Source: Halicephalobus mephisto (lineage: Eukaryota > Nematoda > Chromadorea > Rhabditida > Panagrolaimidae). From it: 64,000 nt of DNA. Shown here in pieces: positions 21,315-32,643 of the stretch. The notes under the pieces were generated by a model. That model had not been told where the DNA came from. It saw only the letters and a list, made by a program, of their open reading frames with translations, and did not search any database. A program made the position numbers and the translations under genes. The stretch is taken from the NCBI GenBank assembly GCA_009193035.1, contig SWDT01000154.1, positions 124,001-188,000 on the forward strand, in the 5' to 3' direction. Position 1 is the first letter of the stretch, and each line of letters begins with the position of its first letter.

Positions 21315-22550
21315 TTTCTGATAAGCCCCCTAAGGGAACCATGCACCACAGTTGGACGTTCGTTATAGTCGCACTTCCAAATATCATTTTTTAAATAAAC
21401 GGTTTTAAAAAAATTTGTAATTTTTCCACGATTGTAAAATTATAGAAAATTATTTAACAATTAGATACATCTGCACGTTTTAAATAATCACATAATTATT
21501 TTGAAAATAATGTCTTTAGTAAGTTTGATGTGATCACTATTTTTGGAGCGTTAAAAAAATATAAATTTTGTAGACGCACAGTCCCCATGACCGGAGATAT
21601 TCAGAATACTGAAGTCTTAACCATCCCTTCTCTCCACTGAGGAGTATAAAAAGGAACACTTCGGTGTATCGGGGTGGTCTCCCCGGGTGTAGCTCTGATA
21701 CTTAGTAATATTGTTCCTATTCTTATATTTGTGTCTTACTGTTAAGTAAAGACAACAATAAATCACCAAATTTGTCGAATTTTATTTTTTAAATTTAATG
21801 TCGTTAGTTTAAAATTCAGAAAAAAATGATGAAAGATTTCATATCTTGGTAATCTCGAATGAGTAAACATTTGTTTTATTTTTATTTAAATTCTAATTTT
21901 ATATTGCTTCTTAACGAAAAATCTGCAAAAATCATTGTTATTAAAAAAACAGATTTCGTTCTTCAAAAAATCTGAATTAAAAAAGTAGTTTTTTAAACAT
22001 ATTTATAGTTTTAAGATATTCAAATTTAGCATTGTTCAATGAACAAGTAGTACTGGTAATTTCCGAAAAGAATTTAGAATTTCTGTGATTTTAATCATTA
22101 AGGTCACAGTTGTAAGAGGGCGTACATAGCGTATCCGGTTTCCTCAGCATAGAACAAAGAATGATAAATCAAAAGAATAACATCAAGACTTACAGATAAC
22201 TTCATGCATGAATGATCAAGAAGATTAGGGCTTTTTTATACTTTAGTATGCTTGTTAAGGTCGACAACCATTGACGTAAGATTACAAGCTAATATCAGAA
22301 TGGAAATTTCTAGGGTGTGGTCGAAAACGCCAATCCCAACATAAATAACATTAGGATTTTCTAAAACTTTCTGATTGCATTTGAAGCTTTATTAAAATAC
22401 CCACCGAATATTCAAAAACTTTCAAACTCCAGCAATATGGATAACAAATGCAACAAACTTTCTACATTATATTTATAATCATTTTTGAGCAAAAGATAAG
22501 CTATATGTTATTAATTAAAGAAAGTTGCTTGTTTTTATCTCTAGAAGTTC
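21315..22550. other. intergenic DNA containing a solo LTR
   Basis: Chemoreceptor 3' UTR, a 200-bp solo LTR (21569-21768), then AT-rich spacer with no feature I can support. Confidence 0.5.
21569..21768 (+). mobile_element. solo LTR of a retrotransposon (200 bp)
   Basis: Starts TGTAGACGCACAG and ends AATCACCA (TG...CA), flanked on both sides by the same 5 bp, AATTT (21564-21568 and 21769-21773). Inside are a TATA-like GTATAAAAAGG near 21646, a GC-rich GGTCTCCCCGGG segment and AATAAA just before the 3' end: the expected promoter-to-poly(A) order of an LTR. No internal retroelement sequence remains. Superfamily cannot be told. Confidence 0.75.
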
Positions 22551-23809
22551 TTAACAGTTGCCACTTAAGACATCGTTCAACAGAGTTCCTTCAAATTCAC
22601 CGACAATATCGTTTACAGTAAGGTCTGTGCCATCCACGATATGATAAGCCTTGTTGCCAGTTAAAGTAGGCCAGATGCTTATTGGGATACCTCCATGGCT
22701 GTAGTCGAGGACATAGATGTTGGCGTTGTATGCAGCGATGGACTGAGCTACACTATAAGCATCAGTGGGGTCTCGAATGTTGGAATCTTCCCCCATGAGG
22801 AGAATAACATATCGTTGGCCGTAATTGTATTCGAGAAAGTTGAGGATCTCATTCAGCATCCTGAAAAACAAATCTTCAAAGAAAGTAATGGTAAATTACT
22901 ACAAATCATCGTTACTTTACTTTAAGATTTCAAAATCTGTTAGATCAATCTGGAATTATAGAGATATATTCTCCAGATTGATGCAATTACAGATTCTAAA
23001 TTTATAAATCAAAATTGAATGTCTATAAAGAGGAAATTTTTCAAAACTTACGGGGCAAGATAGGTGTACTCCCCGTTAGGTCGGTTTGAAACTGTAAAGT
23101 TGTATTCAGCTTGATCTACATCTCTCATAAAATCGAAGTAATCTGCTGTATTGATTCTTCTGTACACCATATTTCCATATTGAGCATAAGCATAGTAGTA
23201 AGAGCTCCATCGTCCCTGGGTATGCAGTATATTTGCTAGTGTTTTGGTTATATTGAAGAATTCTTGTTTTCTCATTGTCGTGATGTCCCGAGTCATCTGT
23301 TCCACGAAGATAATCCCTGGACAAGGCCTATTACCAGGGGTGACGGTCGTGGTCCGCCATGGAGCAGTGGTCGTGGTCCCAGTCCACCATGGATTGGTGG
23401 TCGTGGTCCACCATGGAGCAGTGGTCGTGGTCCGCCATGGAGCAGTGGTCGTGGTCCGCCATGGAGCGTAGGTCGTGGTCCACCATGGAGCAGTGGTCGT
23501 GGTCTGCCATGGAGTGGTGCTCCCAGCCCACCATGGAGCGGAGGAAGTGGCCCACGAGGGGAACTTAGCATTCGACAACATATTTTCAGGCATATTCACC
23601 AAATTCTGTTGAAGCTTCATCTTCTTTTTAAGAACATTTAGCAAGTTCTGTCGAGGCATCATCTTATTTCTAGCCGTATTCACCGAGTTGTGTCGAGGCA
23701 TGGTAGCCATCGGCACATCCTTCTGAAGATGTCTGTCAGGCCTTACCGGCTTCATCTGCAGGCCGACACATCCTCCAATGAGAAGAAGCACAAAAAAATT
23801 AAAAATCAT
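22551..23809 (-). CDS. secreted VWA-like protein with Trp/Thr-rich repeats
   Basis: Exons 23809-23052 and 22860-22551; 355 aa; phase-2 join gives TYLAP then MLNEIL. Signal peptide MIFNFFVLLLIGGCVG. Residues about 80-155 are a low-complexity run of 8-residue units of the type APWRTTTT (24-bp DNA period, units such as NPWWTGT, APWWTTT), likely heavily O-glycosylated. After it, CPGIIFVEQMTRDITTMR to the end resembles a von Willebrand A fold: YVILLMGEDSN corresponds to strand 4 and the acidic loop, and ANIYVLDYS to strand 5. The metal-site DxSxS of strand 1 is absent (EQMTRD), so metal-dependent binding is doubtful. Nematode VWA/lectin-type secreted proteins are often pathogen-responsive; that role is inference. 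A TATA-like box lies 34-44 nt upstream of the ATG. Confidence 0.75.
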
Positions 23810-23842
23810 TTTTCCCTAACTGATGGTTTGTTCTCTCCGGTA

Positions 23843-23853
23843 CCTTATAAATA
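23843..23853 (-). promoter_or_regulatory. TATA-like box upstream of the secreted VWA-like gene
   Basis: Minus-strand TATTTATAAGG 34-44 nt before the ATG at 23809, in an otherwise short spacer (336 bp) behind the NPL4 gene on the same strand. Confidence 0.4.
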
Positions 23854-24145
23854 CCCCAATGCTTAATACTTTCCCAAACTCCATCCACAAAATAACTCAG
23901 AGTGCACATCTTATAATCTTATCACCAATAAGAAGCACCACTTCAGTTGATCGCATTGCCTCACCCAAAATTCTTTATCAATGACATCAATAGGTACCAA
24001 AATCATTGATAACATCTTCGACCTCTTCGCGAAGACCATTTTGGTCTTTTAAAATTAAAATCAATACTGTATCCCTTTATATTCATGACTTAACAGCACG
24101 TTTCAGACACAGGGACATCAAATTTACAAAGTTATTACATTAGGT

Positions 24146-26103
24146 TTAAGCTGCAGGAAGCCCACACATTGCGCATTCATTGCTAGGTTCAGTGTTCTCG
24201 AAAGTACAATGAGCACAATTCCAGCCTTTGGTTGCGTTTGCCGTAGATTCTGAAAAAATCCATTTCTAAAATTACCAACCAATGAGGACTTACCAACATG
24301 TTGTGTCAGCATATCCATCAATATCTTCCAGTTCTCATTTCGTTCTGACCATCTTGCAGCTCCAACCCTATCAAAGTTAGCAACATATTGAGCCAGCTCA
24401 AATACATCATCTTTCTCCAGTCTCAACAGATCGTTCGTTAATAAATACAACAAGAAATGGAAATTGGAAGCTAGTTCATAAAACTGATTCGGTGAGAAGA
24501 AGTTGATGTACTCTAGAACTTTGGAAGCACTTTGAACTTGCCCAGTAATCGCTCTATTCTCAACAGGGAATTCAACTTGACTAATATGGAAAGTTTCACA
24601 GGGATCTTTGGGCATTCCAGCAGGGACATCTATCAACAAATATTCTACCGGCATAGGTCTGCCATCACGACGAACTTCTGCTCCGTATTCGTTCTTCTCG
24701 GTAAAATGAACATCCGTAATGTAATGACTTTCATTTAGAGGTTTGTCTCTAATCCAGGCAAGTTCCATGTAATCCGTAGGGATGAGAATGTCGGCTTCGA
24801 CCATGGCAGTACATTGATTTGACACTTGATAACCGGAAAAGTTGATCTGCTCAGATTTGTTACCAGTGGCCACTACCGTCACAAATTTTGACCCAAAACA
24901 ACCGTCAGCACAATACCGGGTGTAATTCGGGAATTTCGATTGGAAATAACCAGCAGTAATACATTCAGAAGCGGACAAAAGGAAAGAATTCTGAAAATAA
25001 GATTGGATATAATAAAAATTAAGGTCTGTTTTATGGAACTTTGTATTCTGCTACAAAATTTAGATATTTTAAAAATACTTGGAATCAGTAATCGAGCCCA
25101 GAGGTTCTGAATCTAAAGTCAGAATTAGAAGTTGGGATTCCGAGTCAGAAGATTAAGGACATATGGACTCAATTATTATGTTTTATGTAATTTTTAAAAT
25201 TTAAAACTCTAGATTTTGTCCCAAAAATGTGAAAGTTGCATAAAATGATTCTTAAAATCAAAGAACCCACCTCGTGACGAGTACAATGGACGGTTCCTGC
25301 ACTGCTGTCAGCAGACCATAGGTCGGTAAAGATCCATCCAACCCGCTTCATCTTAAGGACCTTGCAAAGCTCATCAACAAGTTCTTCATTCGGATCATTT
25401 TCGAAATTCACCATTTGTTCGGCACAAGTTTGAGGAGGTTCGTAAATTGCAGTAACAACAGCTTTGATTCCAAGAGGAACTTCTAGGAAAGGTTCGTATT
25501 TTCCAATGAGGTAGCCGACACGCTGAAACGAACTTCCACGCCAGAAATCCAAGAACCTATTGACGATGGTGTCGTTCTCGAAAGTGATGTTGTCAACGTG
25601 ACGGAAACGCTGTCTGTTCAAGGTGAGGACTGGAGGACGGCATTTGGTGCAGATTCCCTTCGGATAAGGACGATGGCCTTCAGAACAGTTCAGATTAATC
25701 TTCAAATTGATGTTTTCCAAAGGCTGGACAACCCTGGTGCTCCTTCCATGGAGATCAGTCAATTTTCGAACATGAGCATGGAAAGACATGTGTTTGATAT
25801 CTTTCTTTTTCAGGTATTCTTCATCATACGGCTGAAAAGATCGATTTCCATATATGAACAATCAACAACCCGAAACCCACGTCCAAGGGCAAGCAATTCG
25901 GGCACTTTTGCCTTGGATTATGATGACAGAGCATCGGATCCATGGGCTGTTCGATTCTGCCATCTTGGAGTTCTAGAAAGTCGTCGACTTCGTCAGATTT
26001 TCTCTGAAATGAGTGGATATCAACAAGGAATCGAAGGGGAAATTACTAACCAATGCAGAGCCATCGAAAACCATTTTGCACGGTTCAATGGAATTTAATT
26101 ATT
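24146..26103 (-). CDS. npl-4: NPL4, Cdc48/p97 ubiquitin-substrate adaptor; N-terminal UBL apparently missing
   Basis: Partner of UFD-1 that recruits ubiquitylated proteins to CDC-48/p97 for unfolding (ER-associated degradation, replisome disassembly). Coding exons 26074-26051, 26003-25881, 25831-25271, 24990-24294, 24249-24146; 502 aa. Motifs in order: [11 protein letters not shown], the zinc site [16 protein letters not shown] joined to PYDEEYL (a hallmark join), [26 protein letters not shown], the MPN-like core GYLIGKYE...[30 protein letters not shown], and a C-terminal NZF zinc finger [13 protein letters not shown]...CAMC that binds ubiquitin. Family members begin with a ubiquitin-like domain of about 80 residues that contacts p97. 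Here the first exon is 8 codons (MVFDGSAL) directly behind a trans-splice acceptor, with an in-frame stop just upstream. Possibly a second, specialised NPL4 copy. Confidence 0.93.
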
Positions 26104-26113
26104 CTGAAAGAGT
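26104..26113 (-). promoter_or_regulatory. probable SL trans-splice acceptor of npl-4
   Basis: Minus-strand CTCTTTCAG ends 29 nt before the ATG at 26074, with no coding exon upstream of it. It fixes the 5' end of the mature mRNA and argues that the short first exon is real. Confidence 0.55.
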
Positions 26114-26657
26114 GTTGTAGATCAGAAATAGTAAGAAATGAAATAGGAATAAAGTGGAGGTAAAGGATAAAACGGGAGTCAAGAAATGATGACAACAAAA
26201 TTTTGAAAGTCGTAGACAAGGAGGAAATCGACGTTCGGAACGCAGCGCCAAAAGTCTAAATTCAAACAACTCTTTCGAAATTTAGGATTCCTTCTGAAAA
26301 ATAAAAATTATTTTTTTTAAAGTAAAATTGAATTTTATAGTCTTTATCGTAGACGAAATAATAAGACTATCTAAATTTTACAAAAATAACGATAAAATTT
26401 GTTTGTTAAATTGTTTTGAATATACTGTAACAATAAAAACGTATTTTTCTGAATCCTTTGGTTCTTCCCGAAGCCTTATCTGGCCGATTAAGGATTTTCT
26501 GTGGTGTTAAGGTTTGCCTTGAGATTCAGAAATCAAAAATTTTCATCAGTGTTTGTTATGAAATCAATAATTTCTTATCAAAATACGACTCTCAAAAGAG
26601 AAAAATTGTCCAAATTCAAGTTATTTTTTTATTTTCTCTTCTGTTGTGTTATTTGTA
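26114..26657. promoter_or_regulatory. divergent promoter region of npl-4 and the HSP70-like gene
   Basis: About 540 bp between head-to-head proteostasis genes. TTCCCGAA at 26465-26472 is a minimal inverted pair of heat-shock-factor half-sites (TTCnnGAA); a third half-site in register is not seen. Small ORFs at 26328-26658 are unsupported. Confidence 0.4.
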
Positions 26658-28424
26658 ATGACGGAGAAAAATAAAGAGAAAAAACTTGCCATCGGCATCG
26701 ATCTAGGAGTTACAAATTCTGCGGTTGGTGTTTGGTGGAAAGATAAGGTGGAAGTTATCGAGAATAGAGAAGGTTTGACTTTTATATAAAACCCCATAAT
26801 CAATTCAATAACTTAGGTAATCGAATAACTCCCTGCTACGGATATTATACCAGTAAAGAAGAATTAATCGGAAGGGTGGCTAGAAAGAGACTAACCACTG
26901 ATCCTAGGAACGTTCTTTTTGATGCTAAACGACTCCTAGCTGAGAAAATAACATCTCCTGAGTTAGAATTCCTTAAAAAATTTTGGTCGTTTAAAATTTG
27001 TCATAAAGAAAACGATCTCTCGAATAAAGTCTATTATTTGACCAGTGAAGGTAAACTAATTCCTCCAGAAAGAGTTTCTACAGGGATTCTCAAAAGTTTA
27101 CTCAGTGACGTTACTAGAAGATATGAAGTTAAAGAAGATACAGAAGTAGAAGCAGTGATTACAGTTCCTGTTTACTTCAGTATGGCTCAGAGGAGAGCGA
27201 CGATGGAAGCAGCTGATGCAGCAGGAATTACTGTAAAACAATTACTTTCGGAACCTGTTGCTGCTGCCATATCTTACCAATATGAGACTAAAATTGCCAA
27301 ATTCAAAGATGGTGAAACCGTCTTCGTCTTCGACCTTGGAGGAGGAACTTTTGATGTAACTATTATGAAGATTGAGAAAAACTCATACAAAGTTATTGCT
27401 CTTGGAGGAGATTCTCATCTTGGAGGAAGAGATTTTGATAATATTCTTGCCAGGATGCTTGAGAATGCTCTGAAGGGTGATATAGGAGAAGAAACCGTGA
27501 ATAACCTCAGGAAACAAGACAAATATCACTATAGGTTGCTGGAATTAGCTAGGACCACTAAGGAAGCTTTAACTATGGCTCAGAATGAAGTCGTAGCTCT
27601 GAGCGATCTTCACCCTACTGCCACTAAAGGCTTCGAAGTTAAAGTAGATAACTTTGAACAAGCTGCTGAACACTTAATTACAAAGATCAAAGATCACTGT
27701 GTTAATACTCTCAGACTCCAAATTAAGTGCCACATAAATCGATCATGTTGTTCTTGTTGGCGGTTCTTTCAAGATGGCTTGTGTGAAGAACATTATCTTT
27801 AACATTTTCGGAGAAGATAAATGTGGAACTAAGAATTTGAATGCAGTTGAAGCTATTGCTAAGGGAGCCACGGTGTTGGCTGCTAAGCTATTGGGGGTAG
27901 CTTCTGATATGGAAATCATGACTCTTAATTTCCAGGACGCTCTTCCACTTTCTCTTGGAATAGAAGTTGCTGGGAACAAATTTAAATCCATTTTGGACCT
28001 TAATTCATCTATTTCGGGCACAAATAACATCATCCTATCAACTTCGGAAGATTTTCAACAAGTACTAAAAGTACCGGTAAGAATTAGCAAAATTGAAAAC
28101 CAACTCTACATAAGAAACGAAAAAAGTTCATTTCTTTTGTACTTTGAAATATTCATTTTTCAAAGTTGTTAGATAGTTTATATTTTTGTCAAAGTAATTT
28201 GATGAATTACATTTTTTCAGATTTACGAAAGGTTCTTAAACACTTATAAGAGAAATATTTATATTGCTGAAATAGAAATCAGCGAAATCCCCCGAAAAAA
28301 AGCAGGACAAGTCAAGATTGAAGCGATTATTGAATTAGACATTTATGGTAATCTCAAAGCAGAAGCCAGAATTATGGAGAGCAATATTGTACTAAATACA
28401 AAAATCAATTATAACTTTACTTAA
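26658..28424 (+). pseudogene. divergent HSP70-like gene, frameshifted, lacking the lid
   Basis: HSP70 chaperones bind unfolded peptides under ATP control. Exons 26658-26772, 26817-28076, 28221-28424. The ATPase domain is well kept: AIGIDLGVTNSAVGV, PRNVLFDAKRLL, AVITVPVYFSMAQRRA, EPVAAAISY, VFVFDLGGGTFDVTIM, GGDSHLGGRDFD. At about 27711-27716 the frame shifts (2 nt lost or 1 gained) just before the IDHVVLVGGSF motif, and a TAA stands where the family has Thr-Asp-Ile-Asp. The rest continues in the new frame: FGEDKCGTKNLNAVEAIAKGA, PLSLGIEVAGN, and the substrate-binding beta domain in exon 3 (IYERFLNTYKRNIYIAEIEI). It ends without the helical lid and EEVD tail. The linker lacks the usual Asp-Leu-Leu-Leu-Leu. 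No intron removes the lesion. Likely a recent pseudogene; a sequencing error cannot be excluded. Confidence 0.88.
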
Positions 28425-28628
28425 AAAGTTGAACGAATTTGAAAGATATTAATGAACATCATTTATTATTAATTAATCGAATTATATATAAATAATAATC
28501 TTAATTATTAAAATTTATTTCCCTACAACTGTAATTGCAATTTTCTTGCCATTTTTATTTCATATATATACTACATTTGACTTTAGCAATTTTGTTGTAA
28601 ATACGCATTTTAATATTCTTAAATGTTA

Positions 28629-29909
28629 GCTTGGTTCGTGCAAAGATAGGAGAGTTTAATTATGTACAACCAAAAGCGGGAAAACAATGACGCTTTTGAA
28701 ATATGATTTTTATAAAGAGGATATCCCTCAGTTTTATCAGTCTTCATTGTTTCCTATTGTCAGCGATGGACGCTAAAAAACGAGCCATTGATTGAATCAG
28801 CGACGAAGAACAGCGGCTTTTTCTCAAATTTTACTATCTTCTCGACAGAAGCTCTGATGTTGCGGAACGAGATCTCAAGAAAGCGGTAGGTGTCTATGCT
28901 CTCAAGAAGAAAATAATTGAATCTTGGCTCACTCGCTCCCGTAAAGGAGATCCAGAGACAAGACATAGCCGTGAAGGTGATCGTACTGATCATGATCTAC
29001 GGAGAGAACGAATTGACCAAGTTCAATCTTTGTTAGAGGAAACACCATGTATTAGTACATACATAATTTCCCGGCGGTTGGGAATCCAGAAGAGCAGTGT
29101 TCTCCGGATACTAAAAGAGGATTTACAATTGACAAAAAAATTCGGAAGATATGTGCCCCATGAATTATTCATTAATCAGCGTCAACATCGTGTTCTGGCG
29201 TGTCGAATGAACTTCAATAAATACCAGAGACATAAAGATCTTCTTCAGCGTATTCTTGCTCTAGACGAAACGTGGGTCAGTTTGTACATGCAGCCTCAAA
29301 GGGATCAACTAATGGCATGGCTCTCACCAAACGAACCAGGTCTAAGCATCCCACTACAATCGATGCATAAAGATAAGAGGATGTTGTTATTGGCTATGGA
29401 TTATAATGGAATTGCTTGGTACTATATCTGTAAAGAAAATGAAGCCATCACTTCTGACCTTTATAAATCTGCCCTTCAGCGAGAGATCAGAAAGTGGCTT
29501 CGCGGAAAATCTTTTAATGTTCCTGTAATTCTCCATGACAATGCCAGACCCCACAAGGCAAAATTCACTACAGACTTTTTTGAAAATGAAGGCATTACTG
29601 AATGGTACCATCCCCCTATAGTCCCAATATTAGCCCATGCGACTACAATGCCTTTGGTCCACTAAAAAGGACTTTTCGTGGAGTAACTCATGCCAATTGG
29701 TCAGAATTTGAAACTCGACTGCAAGAAGTGATACGTGAAAGTTCACAAAACGACTTCTATCCTGGTGTGCAGTGCCTCCCAGAGCTGTGGAAAACTGTCA
29801 TTCAAAAGAAAGGAGAGTATATTTAGTTGTTGTAATTTTATGTAAAAACTGCTCTTAAAATGAAAAAGTTATCAATAAATGTTCCTTCCTATCTTTGCGT
29901 GGACTAACC
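28629..29909 (+). mobile_element. mariner element (DD34D), 1,281 bp, with TIRs and TA duplication
   Basis: Inverted ends of 22 bp, GCTTGGTTCGTGCAAAGATA... and the reverse complement of ...TATCTTTGCGTGGACTAACC, agree at 17 of 22 positions and are flanked by TA at 28627-28628 and 29910-29911, the mariner target duplication. It sits 200 bp beyond the HSP70-like gene. The transposase inside is complete except for one stop and one frameshift, so insertion is fairly recent. Confidence 0.9.
28766..29826 (+). pseudogene. mariner transposase, two lesions
   Basis: DDE-type cut-and-paste transposase, about 350 codons, the usual mariner length. An ATG at 28766 is followed by a TGA at codon 10 (28793-28795); from there the frame is open to about 29615. 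N-terminal helix-turn-helix region: ISRRLGIQKSSVLRILKED. Catalytic triad: ALDETW (first Asp), ILHDNARPHKAKF (second Asp), and SPNISPCDYNAFGPLKR (third Asp), with 34 residues between the second and third, which defines DD34D mariner. A 1-nt loss in a run of C at about 29613-29617 shifts the frame just before the third Asp; the last part continues in another frame to TAG at 29824-29826. Not functional as it stands, but could be mobilised in trans if a relative is active. Confidence 0.9.
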
Positions 29910-29911
29910 TA

Positions 29912-30783
29912 ATATTTACAAAAATAGTAAAATATGAAAGTAGCATTTCACACAGCATTTTCTATTGAGGACGAGTTTAAAAAAATTATTATTTTAATTT
30001 TTGTCAGAAACAAAGAAAATTCATCTTCAAGATTTTTTTGTAATAAAATTAATTTTTGTCTTCTAGTTCTGTTTTAAGGTTAAATTTACTTATTTTCTCA
30101 CAAAAAGTAAGGGTCTTGTTTTATATTAAAAAATTTATACTGAATTTTGCAAAATTACTTTATCGTAAAAAATGATAGAATAATTTGAAATTTATTAAAA
30201 AACATCAAAATTAATTTAGTATTCTCTATAGTAAAATGATTTTAAAGTTTGATTTTTCTTTTTAAACAATATACTTTCAAAAAAGAATTGTCACAAGTGT
30301 TCAAGCATCTCATTTTTATTTTTATTATATTATGTATGCTGATGTCGAGAAACCTTTTTGAATACTGAGGACTAATATTATTCCGACTTTACCACATGAC
30401 TTTACGTAGTTACTTATTTTTCTAATAGACTATCACATTCTCGTACAAGAAAATTTCCATCTGTTGGTTTTCAAAATTTAATCATTTGTCAAAAGATATA
30501 AGTTGTTTTAATTATTAAAAATCCCTTGTTTTCATTAAGAGAAATTGTAAAAATGACCAAGAGGTCATTACTGAATTAACTGATATAATTCAAAATGTTT
30601 ACAAATTCCCTAAGAAGATCCTAGAAGATTATTTTTGTCAAGCAAACTAACATTGTGTATTCTATGTTAGCAATACCGATAAATGATTAACAAGAAATAA
30701 ATTTTTTTCTGAGTTTGGTGTTGCTTGAAAATGAGAAAATTAAATAACTTTTATTAAATATTTAAATATTGAGGAATACCCGA
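29912..30783. other. intergenic DNA
   Basis: AT-rich spacer between the mariner and the 3' end of the minus-strand paralogue. Nothing else is seen. Confidence 0.5.
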
Positions 30784-32643
30784 TTAGTTATCTCGATCCA
30801 AATACAGCTCAATGATGTGTTCTGTATGACTATCGAGATCCACACCTTGAAGATCTTTCAGGGTATTTTTGATTTCTTCTTTACTTTTCTTCAACGAAAT
30901 AATTTGGATAGCATAGTGGATTCTATTATCAGTAGATCCTTCTTTCCTTTTCTGGATTTTCAGGAGACGTTCATAAATTATGGGAAGAAGATTGTCATAA
31001 TTGAATGTTTCAACTTCAATTTCTTTTTGTTCCTCCATTCGATGACTTGAATGATAACAAATAAGAAATTTCTCTCTATATTTTTTCGATCCACAAGAAC
31101 AAAACAAGATCATATCTTTCTGAGAGACAAAGTTTCCACATTTAGTACAAATCCATTTTCTTAAATCCGTAATACAGTCTTTTGGACATTCCCACTTAGA
31201 CAAAAGTAGATTATCAGGAATCTGATTTTCCTCAGCTCCTTTCATGTCAACCAGCCCAAATAAAATCTTGTTGTTGTGTTTGTCTCCAATATATGGTTCA
31301 ACTGTTTTTTCATCTTTGAATACTTGAGAATCCTTGAATTTGGTTGTTTGTTTAAGTCTTTCAGCAACTTGTTCGCAATCGGGAGGGATTATAATAACGG
31401 GATTTACGCAATTAACCCATTCCTCGTTAACTTTTATCGGAAACCAACTGTTTAATTTCAGAAGCCAAAGTTCTATATAATCATCAATTTCTGGAAGATC
31501 ATTCCCGTCATCCATATCACTTACATGATTCAGTGAATATGTGATATAGTCAATGTAACAGAAGAAAAGTTTTTTCATTATTGGATACATTGTCAAAAAG
31601 TTATCCTTTTCCATCGATTTGTAATCTTTTTTTGCTGCATCTAAATTAGCACAAATCTTGATGAACAAGTCTTTTTGGCACGATAAATCAGGACAAATCT
31701 TGTCATATCCAACGTTTTGCATTTTTGTTTCTATTTTCTGATACATGTAATAGAGACTTGAAAGGAAAAACCATAATCCATACTCATTACTGATGACCGT
31801 TTCTCGAATATCCTGAGTTAATTTCTCACATTCAAAACAGAGAGGAATATCTAGGTTAGAGTGTTGTCCGTTATCCAATTCTTGTAAGAAATCCATCAGT
31901 TCCCCCAAAGTCATTATTTGAACTTCATCAAAATTAATCAAAATTTTGCATTGCATCTTTTTTTGATTTTCATTAAGATTTTTTCTTTGAAATAAATCCT
32001 TTATCTGAAAAAATTCTCTGTTAATGAAATTGAAAAAATAATGAGAAAATTAACGAAATTTTTCAGCAATTAGTCTCTTTTTCGGTTTATAAAAATTATT
32101 GGTGATGTAGTATTTTTCTGTAAAATCATCGAAAATAGTTGAAATGAAATTCAGTTTTCTATTAGCAAATTAGATAGATGTTGATGAATCTCACCTCGTC
32201 ATCTTCTTCTGGAAACCCTGCCTTTAGAAACAGTGCTCTTATATCTACACCATAATCAATCCATCTAACAAAATGACTACAATTGGGCGAATATTTTGAA
32301 AAACTCGTGGATCCTTGTCTTTTTCTAAAAAGGTGACAACGAACTTCCCAATATTCATCTTTGTCAAAGATTATCCGGAAATTAAATACTTTTTTCCAAC
32401 TCGATTCTCGAAAAAGACTTATAGATCCCTACAAGGATTATGATGAGCTTAATCAATAAACTAGAAACTCACAAAACATAAAATTGAAGTTGATGACAAA
32501 GGATAAACGAGATATCTAGATTCATTTTTGGTTTCTGATGTAACATTAAGAGGTCTTTCTCTGACAGGTATAAATTCATCTAAGGACTTATTATATCCCC
32601 ATCCTGGACTACATTTGCGACCCCAACAATATTTCCAGTCCAT
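30784..32643 (-). CDS. unrecognised family, Cys-rich C-terminal domain; paralogue B of an inverted pair
   Basis: Exons 32643-32473, 32428-32195, 32004-30784; 541 aa. Same exon lengths, phases and order as the gene at 9781-11723; the second introns are both exactly 190 nt. Conserved blocks: the GWGYN of exon 1, the WIDYGVDIRALF of exon 2, ILINFDEVQIMTLGELM at the start of the long exon, KLFFCYIDYITYS, HNNKILFGLVDMKGA, then CPKDC, WICTKCGNFV, FCSCGSKKY, LICYHSSH (probable zinc ligands, the last pair changed from CHHC to C-H-H type) and DSHTEHIIELYLDRDN. All splice sites are GT-AG here. The tail before the last block is shorter than in paralogue A. Both copies retain open frames and the same motifs, so both are probably functional. 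Function unknown. Confidence 0.85.

Noticed and set aside
23244..23641. Several long ORFs in all frames over the Trp/Thr repeat
   Set aside because: A 24-bp in-phase repeat keeps every frame open. Only the minus-strand frame has a signal peptide and continues into a spliced domain.
25598..26098. 166-codon plus-strand ORF over the npl-4 exons
   Set aside because: It is antisense to two exons with strong NPL4 motifs and correct splice sites; its own sequence has no recognisable motif.
27710..27776. A 47-nt intron (GT...AG) to explain the HSP70 frame change
   Set aside because: Splicing it leads to an immediate stop and would delete the conserved IDHVVLVGGSF motif, which is intact in the shifted frame.
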